Shown: positions 51,038 to 59,966 of the stretch, one piece after another | How the letters are laid out: every line of letters starts with the position of its first letter | How positions within the stretch are numbered: position 1 is the stretch's first letter | Assembly: GCA_940747215.1 (NCBI GenBank) | Contig: CALNWS010000010.1 | Span: 1-64,000, forward strand | Direction: 5' to 3' | Origin: an uncultured Paraburkholderia sp. | Lineage (GTDB): Bacteria; Pseudomonadota; Gammaproteobacteria; Burkholderiales; Burkholderiaceae | Length of the DNA stretch: 64,000 nt | Translations under genes and position numbers: made by a program | The notes under the pieces: generated by a model | The model's database searches: none | Seen by the model: the letters and a program-made list of their open reading frames with translations, nothing else | Told to the model about the DNA's origin: nothing

Positions 51038-51932
51038 TTAAGCGTGACCGCCCGCACCACCCGCGCCACCAATCGCATAGAGCTGCGCCAGCACGTCCGC
51101 ATTCAGCTCGAGATCGGCGGCCTTCAGGTTCTCGTGCAGACGCTTGACCGACGAAGTGCTCGGAATCAGCAGAATGTTCGGCGAGCGATGCAGCAGCCAC
51201 GCGAGCGCGACCTGCATCGGCGTGGTGTTAAGCGACTGCGCGAGATCCGACAGTGCCGACGACTGGATCGGCGTGAAGCCACCCAGCGGGAAGAACGGCA
51301 CGTAGGCAATGCCCTGCTTCGCCAGATCGTCGACCAGCGCATCGTCTTCGCGATGCACGATGTTGTACATGTTCTGCACGCAGACGATTTTCGTAATGTG
51401 CTGCGCCTCTTCGATCTTCGCCGCCGTCACGTTGCTCAGACCGATGTGGCGAACCAGGCCGCGTTGCTGGAGCTCGGCGAGCGCCGTCACTTCCTTCTCG
51501 ATCGACACCCTTCCGACGGCGCGTGAATGTCGCCCCATGATCCGCATGTTGACGACTTCGAGCGCGTCGAGACCGAGGTTGCGCAGGTTGTCGTGCACGC
51601 CGCGCTCGAGGTCCGCGGGCGATGAGGCCAGCCGCCAGCCGCCCTTATCGTCGCGCACCGCGCCGAGCTTCGTGACGAGCACGAGATTCTGCGGATACGG
51701 ATGCAGCGCCTCGCGAATCAGATGGTTGGTGACGTGCGGGCCGTAAAAATCGCTCGTGTCGACGTGATCGACGCCCGCCGCAATCGCCCTCGCGCAGCAC
51801 GGCAAGCGCGGCGGCGAGGTCTTTCGGCGGGCCGAACACGCCGGGACCGGCAAGCTGCATTGCGCCATAACCCATGCGGTGCACCGTATGGCCGGCGAAA
51901 TCAAACGTATCGTATTGAGTGGAATCTGTCAC
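51038..51932 (-). pseudogene. Aldo/keto reductase (one frameshift)
   Basis: GTG 51932 behind GGAGAG starts TDSTQYDTFDFAGHTVHRMG and YGAMQLAGPGVFGPPKD. A frameshift near 51788 then leads to GVDHVDTSDFYGPHVTNHLI (catalytic Asp and Tyr), NLVLVTKLGAVRDDKGGW, RHIGLSNVTAAKIEEAQHIT, VALAWLLHRSPNILLIPSTS and the C-terminus at TGA 51038. A 298-residue NADPH oxidoreductase of the AKR superfamily; all motifs are present. Divergent from the LysR gene at 52038. Confidence 0.87.
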
Positions 51933-52037
51933 AAAGCTCTCCTGAATGAGTGAAATTACACGCAGTATGGACGGATTGCTTTGTTGAATAAACAAGTCTA
52001 ACGCGCACGGGTTGTTTAAAAAAATCGAACAATCGCC

Positions 52038-52951
52038 ATGGAACTGAATGATCTCGCCGCCTTTGTGTCCGTCGCCCGTGTAGGCGGCTTTCGCGATGCC
52101 GCGCGCGTAAGCGGCGTCTCCGCGTCGAGCCTGAGCGTGGCCGTGCGCCGCCTCGAAACGAAATTCGGCTTGCGGCTTCTGAACCGCACCACGCGCAGCG
52201 TCGCGCCCACCGAGGCAGGCTTGCGCCTCATCCGAAAAGCTCATGCGGCTCTTCAGCGAAATGGAAGCCGCGCTCGACGTGCTCAACGGCTTTCGCGACA
52301 AACCTTCCGGCACGCTTAAGCTGAACGTGCCGTCGAGCGCCGCGCGCATCGTGCTGCCCGATGTCGTCGCGCCGTTTCTGAAAGCGTACCCGGACATCTG
52401 TGTCGATCTGTGTCGAAGTGGTGATGGAAGACGGTTTCGTCGACGTGCTGGAAATAGGCTGCGACGCCGGCATCCGTTACGACGAGCGGCTCGAACAGGA
52501 CATGATCGCGCTGCCCATCGGCCCGCGCATCCAGCGTTTCGCCACGGCGGCCTCGCCCGCCTATCTCGACACACACGGCCGCCCCACGCATCCGCGCGAA
52601 TTGCTGTCGCACGCTTGCCTGCGCGGGCAGTTCGCGAGCGGCGCGATGCCCACGTGGTTCTTCGAGCGCGACAGCGAACTATTGCAACTGAACCCGAGCG
52701 GCCCGTTGCTCGTGCGACCGGGTGCCGCAATCGATCTCGCGATCAGCGCGGCGGTGGCGGGCGTGGGCATCATTCATCTCTTCGAGGACATGCTGCGCGC
52801 GCAACTGGCAAGCGGCGAACTCGAGCCGATTCTCGAACCGTGGTGGCAGGAATTCTCCGGTCCGTTTCTCTACTATCCGGGACACCGCCATCTTCCTGCT
52901 CCATTACGCGCCTTTGTCGAATTTCTAAAGGAGTGCAATTCGTCGTACTGA
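52038..52951 (+). pseudogene. LysR-family regulator (broken, one lesion a tandem duplication)
   Basis: ATG 52038 starts ELNDLAAFVSVARVGGFRDA with the winged helix ASSLSVAVRRLETKFGLRLL and RTTRSVAPTEAGLRLI. The effector domain follows: SGTLKLNVPSSAARIVLPDV, VEVVMEDGFVDVLEIGCDAG, LSHACLRGQFASGAMPTWFF and AAVAGVGIIHLFEDMLRAQL. A frameshift lies near 52238. A perfect 10-bp duplication at 52396-52415 breaks YPDIC-VEVVMEDG. The end (YYPGHRHLPAPLRAFVEFLK) is open to TGA 52949. It presumably controlled the divergent aldo/keto reductase. Confidence 0.83.
52396..52415. repeat. Perfect 10-bp tandem duplication inside lysR
   Basis: The unit atctgtgtcg occurs twice head to tail exactly at a frameshift of the LysR effector domain. 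Confidence 0.8.
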
Positions 52952-53508
52952 GTTCAATGTTCTTTTTTCAATTTGTTGCCGCCACACCTGTAGCATTTTC
53001 ATGCGTTTGAGCAGTCTTCTCTTTTTGCTAACAGCGGACTAAACTTAAAGTAAGAATAACGCCGCTGCTGATTGAGATTCGAAGCTTCAGGGCGGGGATA
53101 AAAATTTCTGCTCCATGCTGTTTTCGTGCATCATCGTGGCGTTGCAGGTGTTTGTACCCGCAGCGTTTTTTGTCAAATCAATTCGCGCAAACGTTTAATC
53201 TGATGCATAATGAAACGCATCGGCAGCAGTAACTCTTACGCATCACGCCTTCGCTCCTCCTCTGCCACTGGCGCCGCAACAGCGCCACCCGCCAAATAAG
53301 CATTTCTCTTCCTATCAAGTCGCTGGATTTGCGGCCACCTATCGGCATTTTTATTCAAAACTTTAGCCCCGAAATAGCTATGTTTTGGATCGCATTTCAG
53401 TGAATTATTTTTTCTTTTTCTGGCTACGATTGGTTCACTTCCCAAAGCAACCGAACCGCTGGGTGCGTGCAGGAAGCCTTTAAAAACATGGAAAAGGGGT
53501 AGGCCAAA
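52952..53508. other. 557-bp leader region of the Flp/Tad locus
   Basis: Clearly AT-richer than the coding DNA around it, without a supported gene. It must contain the pilin promoter. I could not identify a convincing sigma-54 or sigma-70 box. A ribosome site (aaggggtaggcc) precedes the pilin start. Confidence 0.5.
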
Positions 53509-53703
53509 ATGCGTCAACTGATGAAGAAGTTTATAAAGGACGAACGGGGCGTAAGCGCAATCGAGTATGCAATTCTCGCGGCTCTGATCGTCGGTGCGGT
53601 GACTGTCGGTGCCGTCACGATGGGCGGAAACGTGCAGAAGCTGTTCACTGCGGGCAACGCCCAAGTGAACAACGCTGTCACCAAGGCTCCGAAGACGAAC
53701 TAG
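53509..53703 (+). CDS. flp: Flp-type IVb pilin, intact
   Basis: A 64-residue prepilin: a short basic leader (MRQLMKKFIKDERG) ends in Gly, followed by VSAIEYAILAALIVGAVTVG, the hydrophobic N-terminal helix with the conserved Glu. This is the prepilin-peptidase site of Flp pilins. The polar tail contains GGNVQKLFTAGNAQVNNAV. It ends in TAG, so this intact gene still uses TAG as a stop. It heads the tad locus, whose assembly genes are mostly broken. Confidence 0.92.
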   Translation: MRQLMKKFIKDERGVSAIEYAILAALIVGAVTVGAVTMGGNVQKLFTAGNAQVNNAVTKAPKTN

Positions 53704-53770
53704 GTCTGGGTAGGGCGGTGTGCTTTGTCTGGCATCGCCAACTTCCCGGCCAATTCCCGAGCCGACCTCC

Positions 53771-54255
53771 GTGTCTCTCTTCATCCGCCTCCTCGCCAGC
53801 GTCGCGCTTCTCGCGCTCGCAGCCTATGACATCCGCCATCGCCGGCTGCCTACGCGGCTCGTTATCGCGGTGGGCATCCTGTATTTCGTCGACGCGTTGA
53901 TCGCGGGCGACCCACTTTCTCTCATTCTCAAACATGGCGCCGTTGCTCTCGCCGTGTTCGCCATTGGCTTCGTCATGTTCGCGCTGCGTTGGGTAGGCGG
54001 CGGCGACGTCAAGATGGCCGCCAGCAATTTTTGTCTGGACCGGCAGCGCACTCGCCTAGCCCGTCCTCATTCTCGCTTCGCTCGCCGGGTTGCCGGTCGC
54101 CGCCTGCAGTCGTTGGCTACGCGCTTCACGCGCCGCAGGCGCGGCGGCCGCAGTGCCGCGACGCCCCGTCGAGCGGCTCGCGCACTGGCTCTCAGCCAAA
54201 CGCGGCGTGCCATACGACGTCCCCACTTGCATTGGGTAGTACCGCTGGTCTGTGA
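53771..54255 (+). pseudogene. cpaA: Prepilin peptidase CpaA/TadV (broken)
   Basis: GTG 53771 starts SLFIRLLASVALLALAAYDI. The first catalytic Asp region (YDIRHRRLPTRLVIAVGILY) and the second (RWVGGGDVKMAA) of the A24 aspartyl peptidase are present. After a frameshift near 54025 come IFVWTGSALA, TAG near 54057 and PVLILASLAGLPVAA. The end (KRGVPYDV, then LALGSTAGL) needs another shift near 54215. Both aspartates survive, but the second half of the membrane domain is out of frame. Confidence 0.8.
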
Positions 54256-54310
54256 TTGCCCGTGATCTTCTGTTTGCCTCGTTTCTAAGCTTTCAGCCCG
54301 GGCCGCCGTC

Positions 54311-55374
54311 ATGTCCAATACTCTCAAACTCCTGTTGCTCGTGGTCGCCGCCGGGCTCTTCGCCGTTCTTGCACGCACGCTGTATCTGAACGCCGCGAAC
54401 AACACGGCCGCGCCCGTCGAGTCGAGCAAGATGATTCGCGTAACCGCAGCCGATCTGCCCGAAGGTCTCCTGCTGCGCGAAACCAATTTCGGCTGGCGCG
54501 CCGTCGCCGATACCGACGTGCCCAACGGCGCAATCGTTAAAGGTGCCGACGGCCCCGAACTGAAGGGTGTGCTGCTGCGTCATCCGATTACGAAAGGCAC
54601 GGTGATCGTCGCTGCCGACGTGATTCCGGCCAACGATCCCGGCTTTCTCGCCGCGACGCTGAGGCCGGACATGCGCGCGCCGTCTCGGTGGCAATCGACG
54701 ACGTCTCCGGCAACGCTGGCCTCATCCAGCCGGGCGATTTCGTCGACCTACTGCTCACACAACAACTCGATCGTCAGGACGCGTCGCGCGACATGTCGAT
54801 CACGAGCGAAACGATGGCGCAGCGCGTGCGCATGCTCGCAGTCGGCTCGCAATTCCAGCGCCCGAAAGGCAACGGCAATGCCGCCGATGCGGAATCCCGC
54901 GCGACGGCCCGAACCGTCATGCTCGAAGTCACGCCACACTGCGCCGAAATGATCGCAGTGGCCGCCAAGCTCGGCAGTCTCTCCCTCGCACTGTGCAGCT
55001 TTGCGCGCACGGCCGTGGTGAGCACAGCGAGCGACGCAGTCGAAGATGCCCCGCCGCCCGTCTAAGCAGGCGACATCACGCACGCCGCTCGCGTGCAGCG
55101 CGCAAGCACACCGGCTCCGACCGAGGTCGTGCGGGCCGCACCGGTCGACGCACCGGTGCAGTTGTTCCGCGGCTCGGACAAGACCGCCGTCGGCACTGAA
55201 CAGGCAGGCGCATGGAGCGCGGGCACGCCGCCGCTGCCGCCAATTCCGGCCGGCATGGCCCTGCCCGGCGCAGTCAAACAGAAGGCGGCGACCCCGCCTG
55301 CGGCCAAACCCGCCGCGAGTGCGATGAAGCCCATCGCGCAACAGTATGTAGACGGCGTTCCGGTGGCGCAGTGA
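54311..55374 (+). pseudogene. cpaB: Flp pilus assembly protein CpaB/RcpC (broken)
   Basis: ATG 54311 starts SNTLKLLLLVVAAGLFAVLA, then an SAF-like domain (AADLPEGLLLRETNFGWRAV, GVLLRHPITKGTVIVAADVI). After a frameshift near 54672 the RcpC domain follows (AIDDVSGNAGLIQPGDFVDL, LLTQQLDRQDASRD, MLEVTPHCAEMIAVAAKLGS). A TAA at 55063-55065 replaces an expected Gln before AGDITHAARVQRAS. A Pro/Ala-rich tail ends at TGA 55372. Periplasmic partner of the secretin. Confidence 0.82.
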
Positions 55375-55382
55375 GTCACGCC

Positions 55383-56884
55383 ATGATCAACCGCCGCTCT
55401 GAATCAAACGTTTCACCGGAACCCTCCGTCATGTCTGCTTCGTTCAAGCCGCTCTGCGCCGCTGCCCTGCTGTCCTTCACCGCGTCGCTCGCTTGCGCGG
55501 CAGGCAAAGGCACGATCCTCTCCGCACCACGCACGCCCGCCGCCGCTCAGGCCGCGGCCGCACGCGCCGACGCGCAACCGCAAGCCTCGGCCATCGGTCA
55601 CGAAGCTCAACTGACGGTCGCCGCCGGCAAGGGCGAGATGGTCCGCCTGAGCGAACCGGCCACGGCCGTGTTTGTCGCCGATCCAGAAATCGCCGACGTG
55701 AACGTGCCGAATCCACGCGCGGTGTTCGTGCTCGGCAAGAAGGCCGGCACCACGACGCTCTACGTGCTCGGCGCAAACAACAAACAGGTGTTGCGGCAAA
55801 CCATCGTGGTAAGCCAAGACATCACGACGCTCGACTCGATCCTGCGCCAGCGCTTTCCTACACTGCATCTGCAACTGATCAGCACGCCGGGCTCGCGGCG
55901 ACGTGCACAACGCCGCCGAAGCCGACACCATCGTGCAGACGCTCGCGCCGCACCTGAAGGAAAAGGAACAGCTGATAAACCGCCTGTCGATCCCGCGTCC
56001 GCAGCAGGTTCAGTTGTGTGTACGGATCACTGAGATCGACCGCAACGTGACGCAGCAGCTCGGCATCAACCGGAGCACGATCAGCAATTTCGCCGGCAAC
56101 TTTTCGGCGGGCGTGTTCAGCGGTCGTCAGATCCTGAACCTGAACACCACGCCGAACACGGTGAATCTGCCGAGCAACAACGCGTTCTCGCTGCTCGGCG
56201 GCTTCTCGACGTCGCATACCAACATCCAGACGTTGATCGACGCACTGAATCAGGAAGGCCTGATTTCCGTGCTGGCCGAGCCGAATCTCGTGGCGCTCTC
56301 GGGGACAAACCGCGAGCTTCCTCGCGGGCGGCGAATTCCCGATTCCGATCCAGCAGCAGGACAATGCGATCACGATCGAATTCAAGCAGTTAGGTGTGAA
56401 GCTCGACTTCACGCCAACGGTGCTCGCCGACAACCACATCAGCCTGAAAGTGCGGCCTGAAGTCAGCCAATTCGATTCGAGCGCAAGCATTACGACGGGC
56501 GGCGTCACTATTCCAGGTCTGTCGGTGCGGCACCTCGACACCACCGTCGAACTGTCGAGCGGCCAGAGTTTTGCGATCGGCGGCCTGTTGCAGGCCAACA
56601 CCAACGACGTGATCTCGCAGGTGCCGAGACTCGGCTCGCTGCCGGTGCTCGGCAAGCTGTTCACGTCGACGAACTACCAGAACAACAAGACCGAACTGAT
56701 CGTGATCTTGACGTCGTACATCGTATAGCCGACCGACCCGGCCCGCCTGCGCACGCCGACTGACTCGATGGCCGTGCTGAGCCCGAGCAGCGACGTCGAA
56801 TACACCTATTAGAAGAAGATCGGACTAGATCCGCTCTCCGCTTCCGCGCCACGCCTCGTCGGCGCGGCAGGCTTCATTTACTGA
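55383..56884 (+). pseudogene. cpaC: Flp pilus secretin CpaC/RcpA (broken)
   Basis: ATG 55383 (or 55431) starts a signal peptide (SFKPLCAAALLSFTASLACA). The pilus-secretin N-domain follows (AGKGEMVRLSEPATAVFVAD, VNVPNPRAVFVLGKKAGTTT), then a BON-like part (NAAEADTIVQTLAPHL) and the secretin core (RPQQVQLCVRITEIDRNVTQ, NIQTLIDALNQEGLISVLAE, FTPTVLADNHISLKVRPEVS, GQSFAIGGLLQANTNDVISQ, KTELIVILTSYIV). Frameshifts lie near 55890 and 56325. TAGs at 56726-56728 and 56810-56812 both stand at expected Gln codons before PTDPARL and KKIGLD. It ends at TGA 56882. Confidence 0.87.
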
Positions 56885-56893
56885 GCACGCACC

Positions 56894-57274
56894 ATGTCCA
56901 TCCGCTCATTCTTCTACGCGTCAATCGCCCTTGCCGCCTGCACGTTGCTCAGCGGCTGCTTTACGAAGCCGTCGATCGGCATGCCCGACGCCTCCACGCT
57001 CTCCTATGACGGCCACTCCGTGACCGGCCCGGATTGCGATCAACTGGAGCGCAAGTCGCTCTTGACAAACGCCGGTTTCCGACGCCCGAGCATTGCGTTC
57101 GGTTGCGCGACCTACAGCAACCTAGCCGCGCAGATCGCGCGCCCCGCCGACATCGTGAGCCCGGTGCCGATGGGCTCCGCGGACGGCGCCGCCGCTGCTG
57201 CCGCCGTGCGCCGCTATCAGTTGAACCAAGTCACGCCGCTCGACGCAACGGGCACGCGCGACCAAGTCAAGTAA
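56894..57274 (+). CDS. cpaD: CpaD-like pilus biogenesis lipoprotein, intact
   Basis: A 126-residue lipoprotein: signal FFYASIALAACTLLSGC with lipobox, then a short CpaD domain. GPDCDQLERKSLLTNAGFRR and RPSIAFGCATYSNLAAQIAR match the CpaD hallmark FGCATxxNLAAQIAxPxDL, followed by PADIVSPVPMGSADG. No lesion. It lies 10 bp after the secretin gene. It probably assists the secretin at the outer membrane. Confidence 0.8.
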   Translation: MSIRSFFYASIALAACTLLSGCFTKPSIGMPDASTLSYDGHSVTGPDCDQLERKSLLTNAGFRRPSIAFGCATYSNLAAQIARPADIVSPVPMGSADGAAAAAAVRRYQLNQVTPLDATGTRDQVK

Positions 57275-57311
57275 CGACCGTGGCGACCCCGATCCCCAGC
57301 AGGAACGCAAC

Positions 57312-57665
57312 ATGAGCTTCATTAGCCTGATCAAGCCGGGCGCGGCACAAGCCAGCAAGTCGTGCGAATTCCTCGCGTTCGTGGCCGACCGCGACAGCGA
57401 AAGCGCCGTGCGCCGCTACGTGCTCGACCAGATGATGCCGCACGCGCACGTGGCCGTCGGCAACATCGACTCGGCCATCGAATTCCTGAAGGGTGCCGAG
57501 CGTTCGCCCTCGCGCCTGTTCGTCGACATTTCCGGTTCGACGATGCCCGTCTCCGACCTCGCGCGCCTAGCTTAGGTGTGCGAGCCGTCGGTGAAGGTGT
57601 TCGTGCTCGGCGACCGTAACGACGTTGGCCTCTTTCGCAATCTGCTGCAACTCGGCGGCGACAGC
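57312..57665 (+). pseudogene. cpaE: cpaE (tadZ) N-terminal fragment
   Basis: ATG 57312 starts MSFISLIKPGAAQASKSCEF. The receiver-like domain of CpaE follows (AFVADRDSESAVRRYVLDQM, HVAVGNIDSAIEFLKGAERS, LFVDISGSTMPVSDLARLA). TAG 57573-57575 replaces an expected Gln, then VCEPSVKVFVLGDRNDVGLF and RNLLQLG. Here the gene breaks off: the following GDSTGVLSNF belongs to tadC. The MinD-like ATPase half of CpaE is missing. Confidence 0.82.
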
Positions 57666-57944
57666 ACCGGCGTGCTGAGCAATTTCGCGGAGCGCGCGAC
57701 CTGCCCTCCGCGCACAGTATCGTTTCCACGCTCGTGCAATCGATGCAATACGGCACGCCGATTACGCAGGCGTTGCGCGTGCTCTCGCGCCGCGCGTCTC
57801 ATGGCGATGGAAGAAAAAGCCGCCAAGCTGCCCCCGAAGATCACGCTGCCCATGATGATCTTCATCCTGCTGACGGTCGTGATGATCGCGTACGGCCCCG
57901 CGATTCTGACGCTGGGCTCGGTATTCGAAGAACTCCTCAAATGA
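57666..57944 (+). pseudogene. tadC: tadC C-terminal fragment
   Basis: Directly after the cpaE fragment, GDSTGVLSNFAERA leads, with a frameshift near 57705, into SIVSTLVQSMQYGTPITQAL and RVLSR. A second shift near 57795 gives MEEKAAKLPPKITLPMMIFI and the last helix. It stops at TGA 57942 overlapping the tadD start (ATGA). This is the end of the T2SF-type platform protein TadC, of which about 90 of 300-odd residues remain. The genes normally between (cpaF/tadA, tadB) are absent. Confidence 0.82.
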
Positions 57945-58669
57945 AGCTCAACCTGATCACTCGCGCCACCTTGTGCGCGTCCATTCTCGCCGTCGTCACG
58001 GCGATTTCCGCATGCGGTTCGTCGCCGCGCGCGCAGATTCCAATGCCGCGCCCGACCGTGCTCAACTCCTCGCCGAGCACGGCGAGCGAAATGCATATCA
58101 CGAACACGGCGCTGCAAGGCGGCAACGTGCAGATGGCGGCATCGATCTACGAACGCGAACTCGCGGCGCACCCCGATTAGACGGAAGCGCTGCTCGGTCT
58201 CGCCGACGCGATCCAGCTGTACCGCCCACTGGTCGCCGCCAATCCCGCCGTCGCGTGGGCCGGTCTCGGCACCGCGTACGACCTGAGCGGCCGACACCAC
58301 GACGCGCAGGACGTGTATCGCCGCGTCCTTGAAACGACGCCGGGCGACGTCGTGCTGCGCAGCAACCTCGGTCTTTCGCTCGTGCTCGACGGACAGCCGC
58401 GTGAAGGCGCGAACCTGCTGCTCGACGTCGCCAATGGTCCGAGCGCACCACCGCAGGCGCGCCAGAATCTCGCGCTCGCCTACGGCGTGCTCGGCAACGA
58501 CGAAGCCGCGGGCTGCATCCTCTCGATCGATCTGCCGAAGGGTTCGGTGAACGACGATCTGCGCTACTCCAGCGCCGTGCGCGACCTGCTTGCGAAGCAG
58601 CCGCCGGCTGAGAAACTGCCTCTGCGCGGACCAGCCGCAACCGACATGCGTATTTCGCCGACCGAATAA
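57941..58669 (+). pseudogene. tadD: TadD TPR lipoprotein with a single TAG
   Basis: ATG 57941 starts a lipoprotein signal (LNLITRATLCASILAVVTAI, then SAC). TPR repeats follow (GGNVQMAASIYERELAAHPD, VAWAGLGTAYDLSGRHHDAQ, GDVVLRSNLGLSLVLDGQPR, ARQNLALAYGVLGNDEAAG). The only lesion is TAG 58178-58180 in HPD-stop-TEALLGLADAI, at an expected Gln. Otherwise all 242 codons are in one frame. TadD assists secretin assembly. Confidence 0.85.
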
Positions 58670-58680
58670 GAAGACCACTC

Positions 58681-59299
58681 GTGCACACCCGCTTCGCCGT
58701 CACGCCCAATCCGCTGTGCGCCTTCGGGAACGCGCTGCGCCGCTGCACACGCTGTTTCGGCCGCGACGAGCACGCCGTGACCGCCATCAAGTTCGCTATC
58801 GTCTCGCCGATGGTCGTGTTCCTGCTGCTCGGCACCGTGGAAAACGGTCTCGACCTGTGGGTCGATGCGACGGTGGAAACCGCCGTGCAGCGCGCCTCGC
58901 GACTCGGCATCACGACGCTGCCGCCGACCGGAGAAACGATGCAGCAGGCGATCAGCGACAGCATCAAGACGACAATGTCCGTCTGGATGTCGCGTGCGAC
59001 GACCTTCAGCGTGGTGAGCAAGGTTTATCCGTCGTACGTCGGTTCGGCAGGCGCCGAGCCGTACACCGATGTGGGCAACGTCGGCCATTACGTGAAGAGC
59101 GATCCGTTTGTCGACGTGAACAAGAACGGCGTGTGGGACGCGGACCTCGGCGTGAACGGCACGGGCAACTACGACGACGTGGTGAGCTTACACCGTCACG
59201 ATCACGATGAGCAGCTTTACCGGTATTCCCGAACTGTTCGGGATTCCCAATCTGAGCTTCACCTGCACGTTCGTCGTGCAGAACGAACCTTCCCAATGA
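58681..59299 (+). pseudogene. tadE: TadE minor pseudopilin (one-base frameshift)
   Basis: GTG 58681 starts the protein. The pseudopilin helix is DEHAVTAIKFAIVSPMVVFL (TadE motif with the E/F region), followed by NGLDLWVDATVETAVQRASR. A +1 T insertion near 59188 shifts YTVTITMSSFTGIPELFGIP and FVVQNEPSQ out of frame; the original stop is TGA 59297. In the shifted frame no stop occurs before the next gene, so translation would continue into tadF. Confidence 0.82.
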
Positions 59300-59919
59300 T
59301 GCGCTCACTCATTCGCCGCGGCCGTCAGCGTGTCGCACGCCTTCGCGTCAAACGCTTCTGGCAATCCGACCACGGCGTGGCCGGCATCGAAACCGCCGTG
59401 ATCGTGCCGCTCGCGCTGCTGATCATGCTCGGCTTCACCGAGCTGTATCTGTATCTACGCACCGTGTCGGCCGCCGAGCGCGTCGCCTTCACACTTGCCG
59501 ATACGATCGGGCAGAAAGCGAGCATCGTCGACGTGAACACGACGGCGAGCGCGAATAACATCGGCACCTACTGGTACGCGACGACGGCGATTTCGCAGCC
59601 GCTCGATTTTCAAAGTCACGGCGAAGTGATCATCACGTCGATTTGCGACACGGTGTCGGATAACTGTCACGATCCACAGGCGATCGGCAGCGTCGGTTCG
59701 ACCGGCACGCTCGCGCTCCTCTGGCAGCGCCGCTCGCCGAACAACGGCGCCAACAGCCCGAACCAGAATTCCCGTCTGCCCGCCGGCCTCAAGCCGGGCG
59801 CTTGGCCATTCTTCAGCGGCGACTCGATGATCGCCGTCGAGGTGTTCTACCAGTTCAATCCGTATCTGATGACCTCCGCGTTCTGGGCAGATGCGCCCGG
59901 CGTCGTCACCGTCTACTAG
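59296..59919 (+). CDS. tadF: TadE/TadF-type pseudopilin, open
   Basis: ATG 59296 overlaps the old tadE stop. Residues 20-55 carry the pseudopilin signature (SDHGVAGIETAVIVPLALLI, MLGFTELYLYLRTVSAAERV). A 150-residue periplasmic part follows (EVIITSICDTVSDNCHDPQA, RLPAGLKPGAWPFFSGDSMI, VEVFYQFNPYLMTSAFW). It ends VVTVY-TAG; a further 20 open codons follow, so the TAG could itself be a mutated Gln codon. No other lesion. Confidence 0.8.
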   Translation: MMRSLIRRGRQRVARLRVKRFWQSDHGVAGIETAVIVPLALLIMLGFTELYLYLRTVSAAERVAFTLADTIGQKASIVDVNTTASANNIGTYWYATTAISQPLDFQSHGEVIITSICDTVSDNCHDPQAIGSVGSTGTLALLWQRRSPNNGANSPNQNSRLPAGLKPGAWPFFSGDSMIAVEVFYQFNPYLMTSAFWADAPGVVTVY

Positions 59920-59966
59920 GTGGTGTTCGCAAGGCCGCGCAAGACGCCAGTTCAACTGACTTCATC

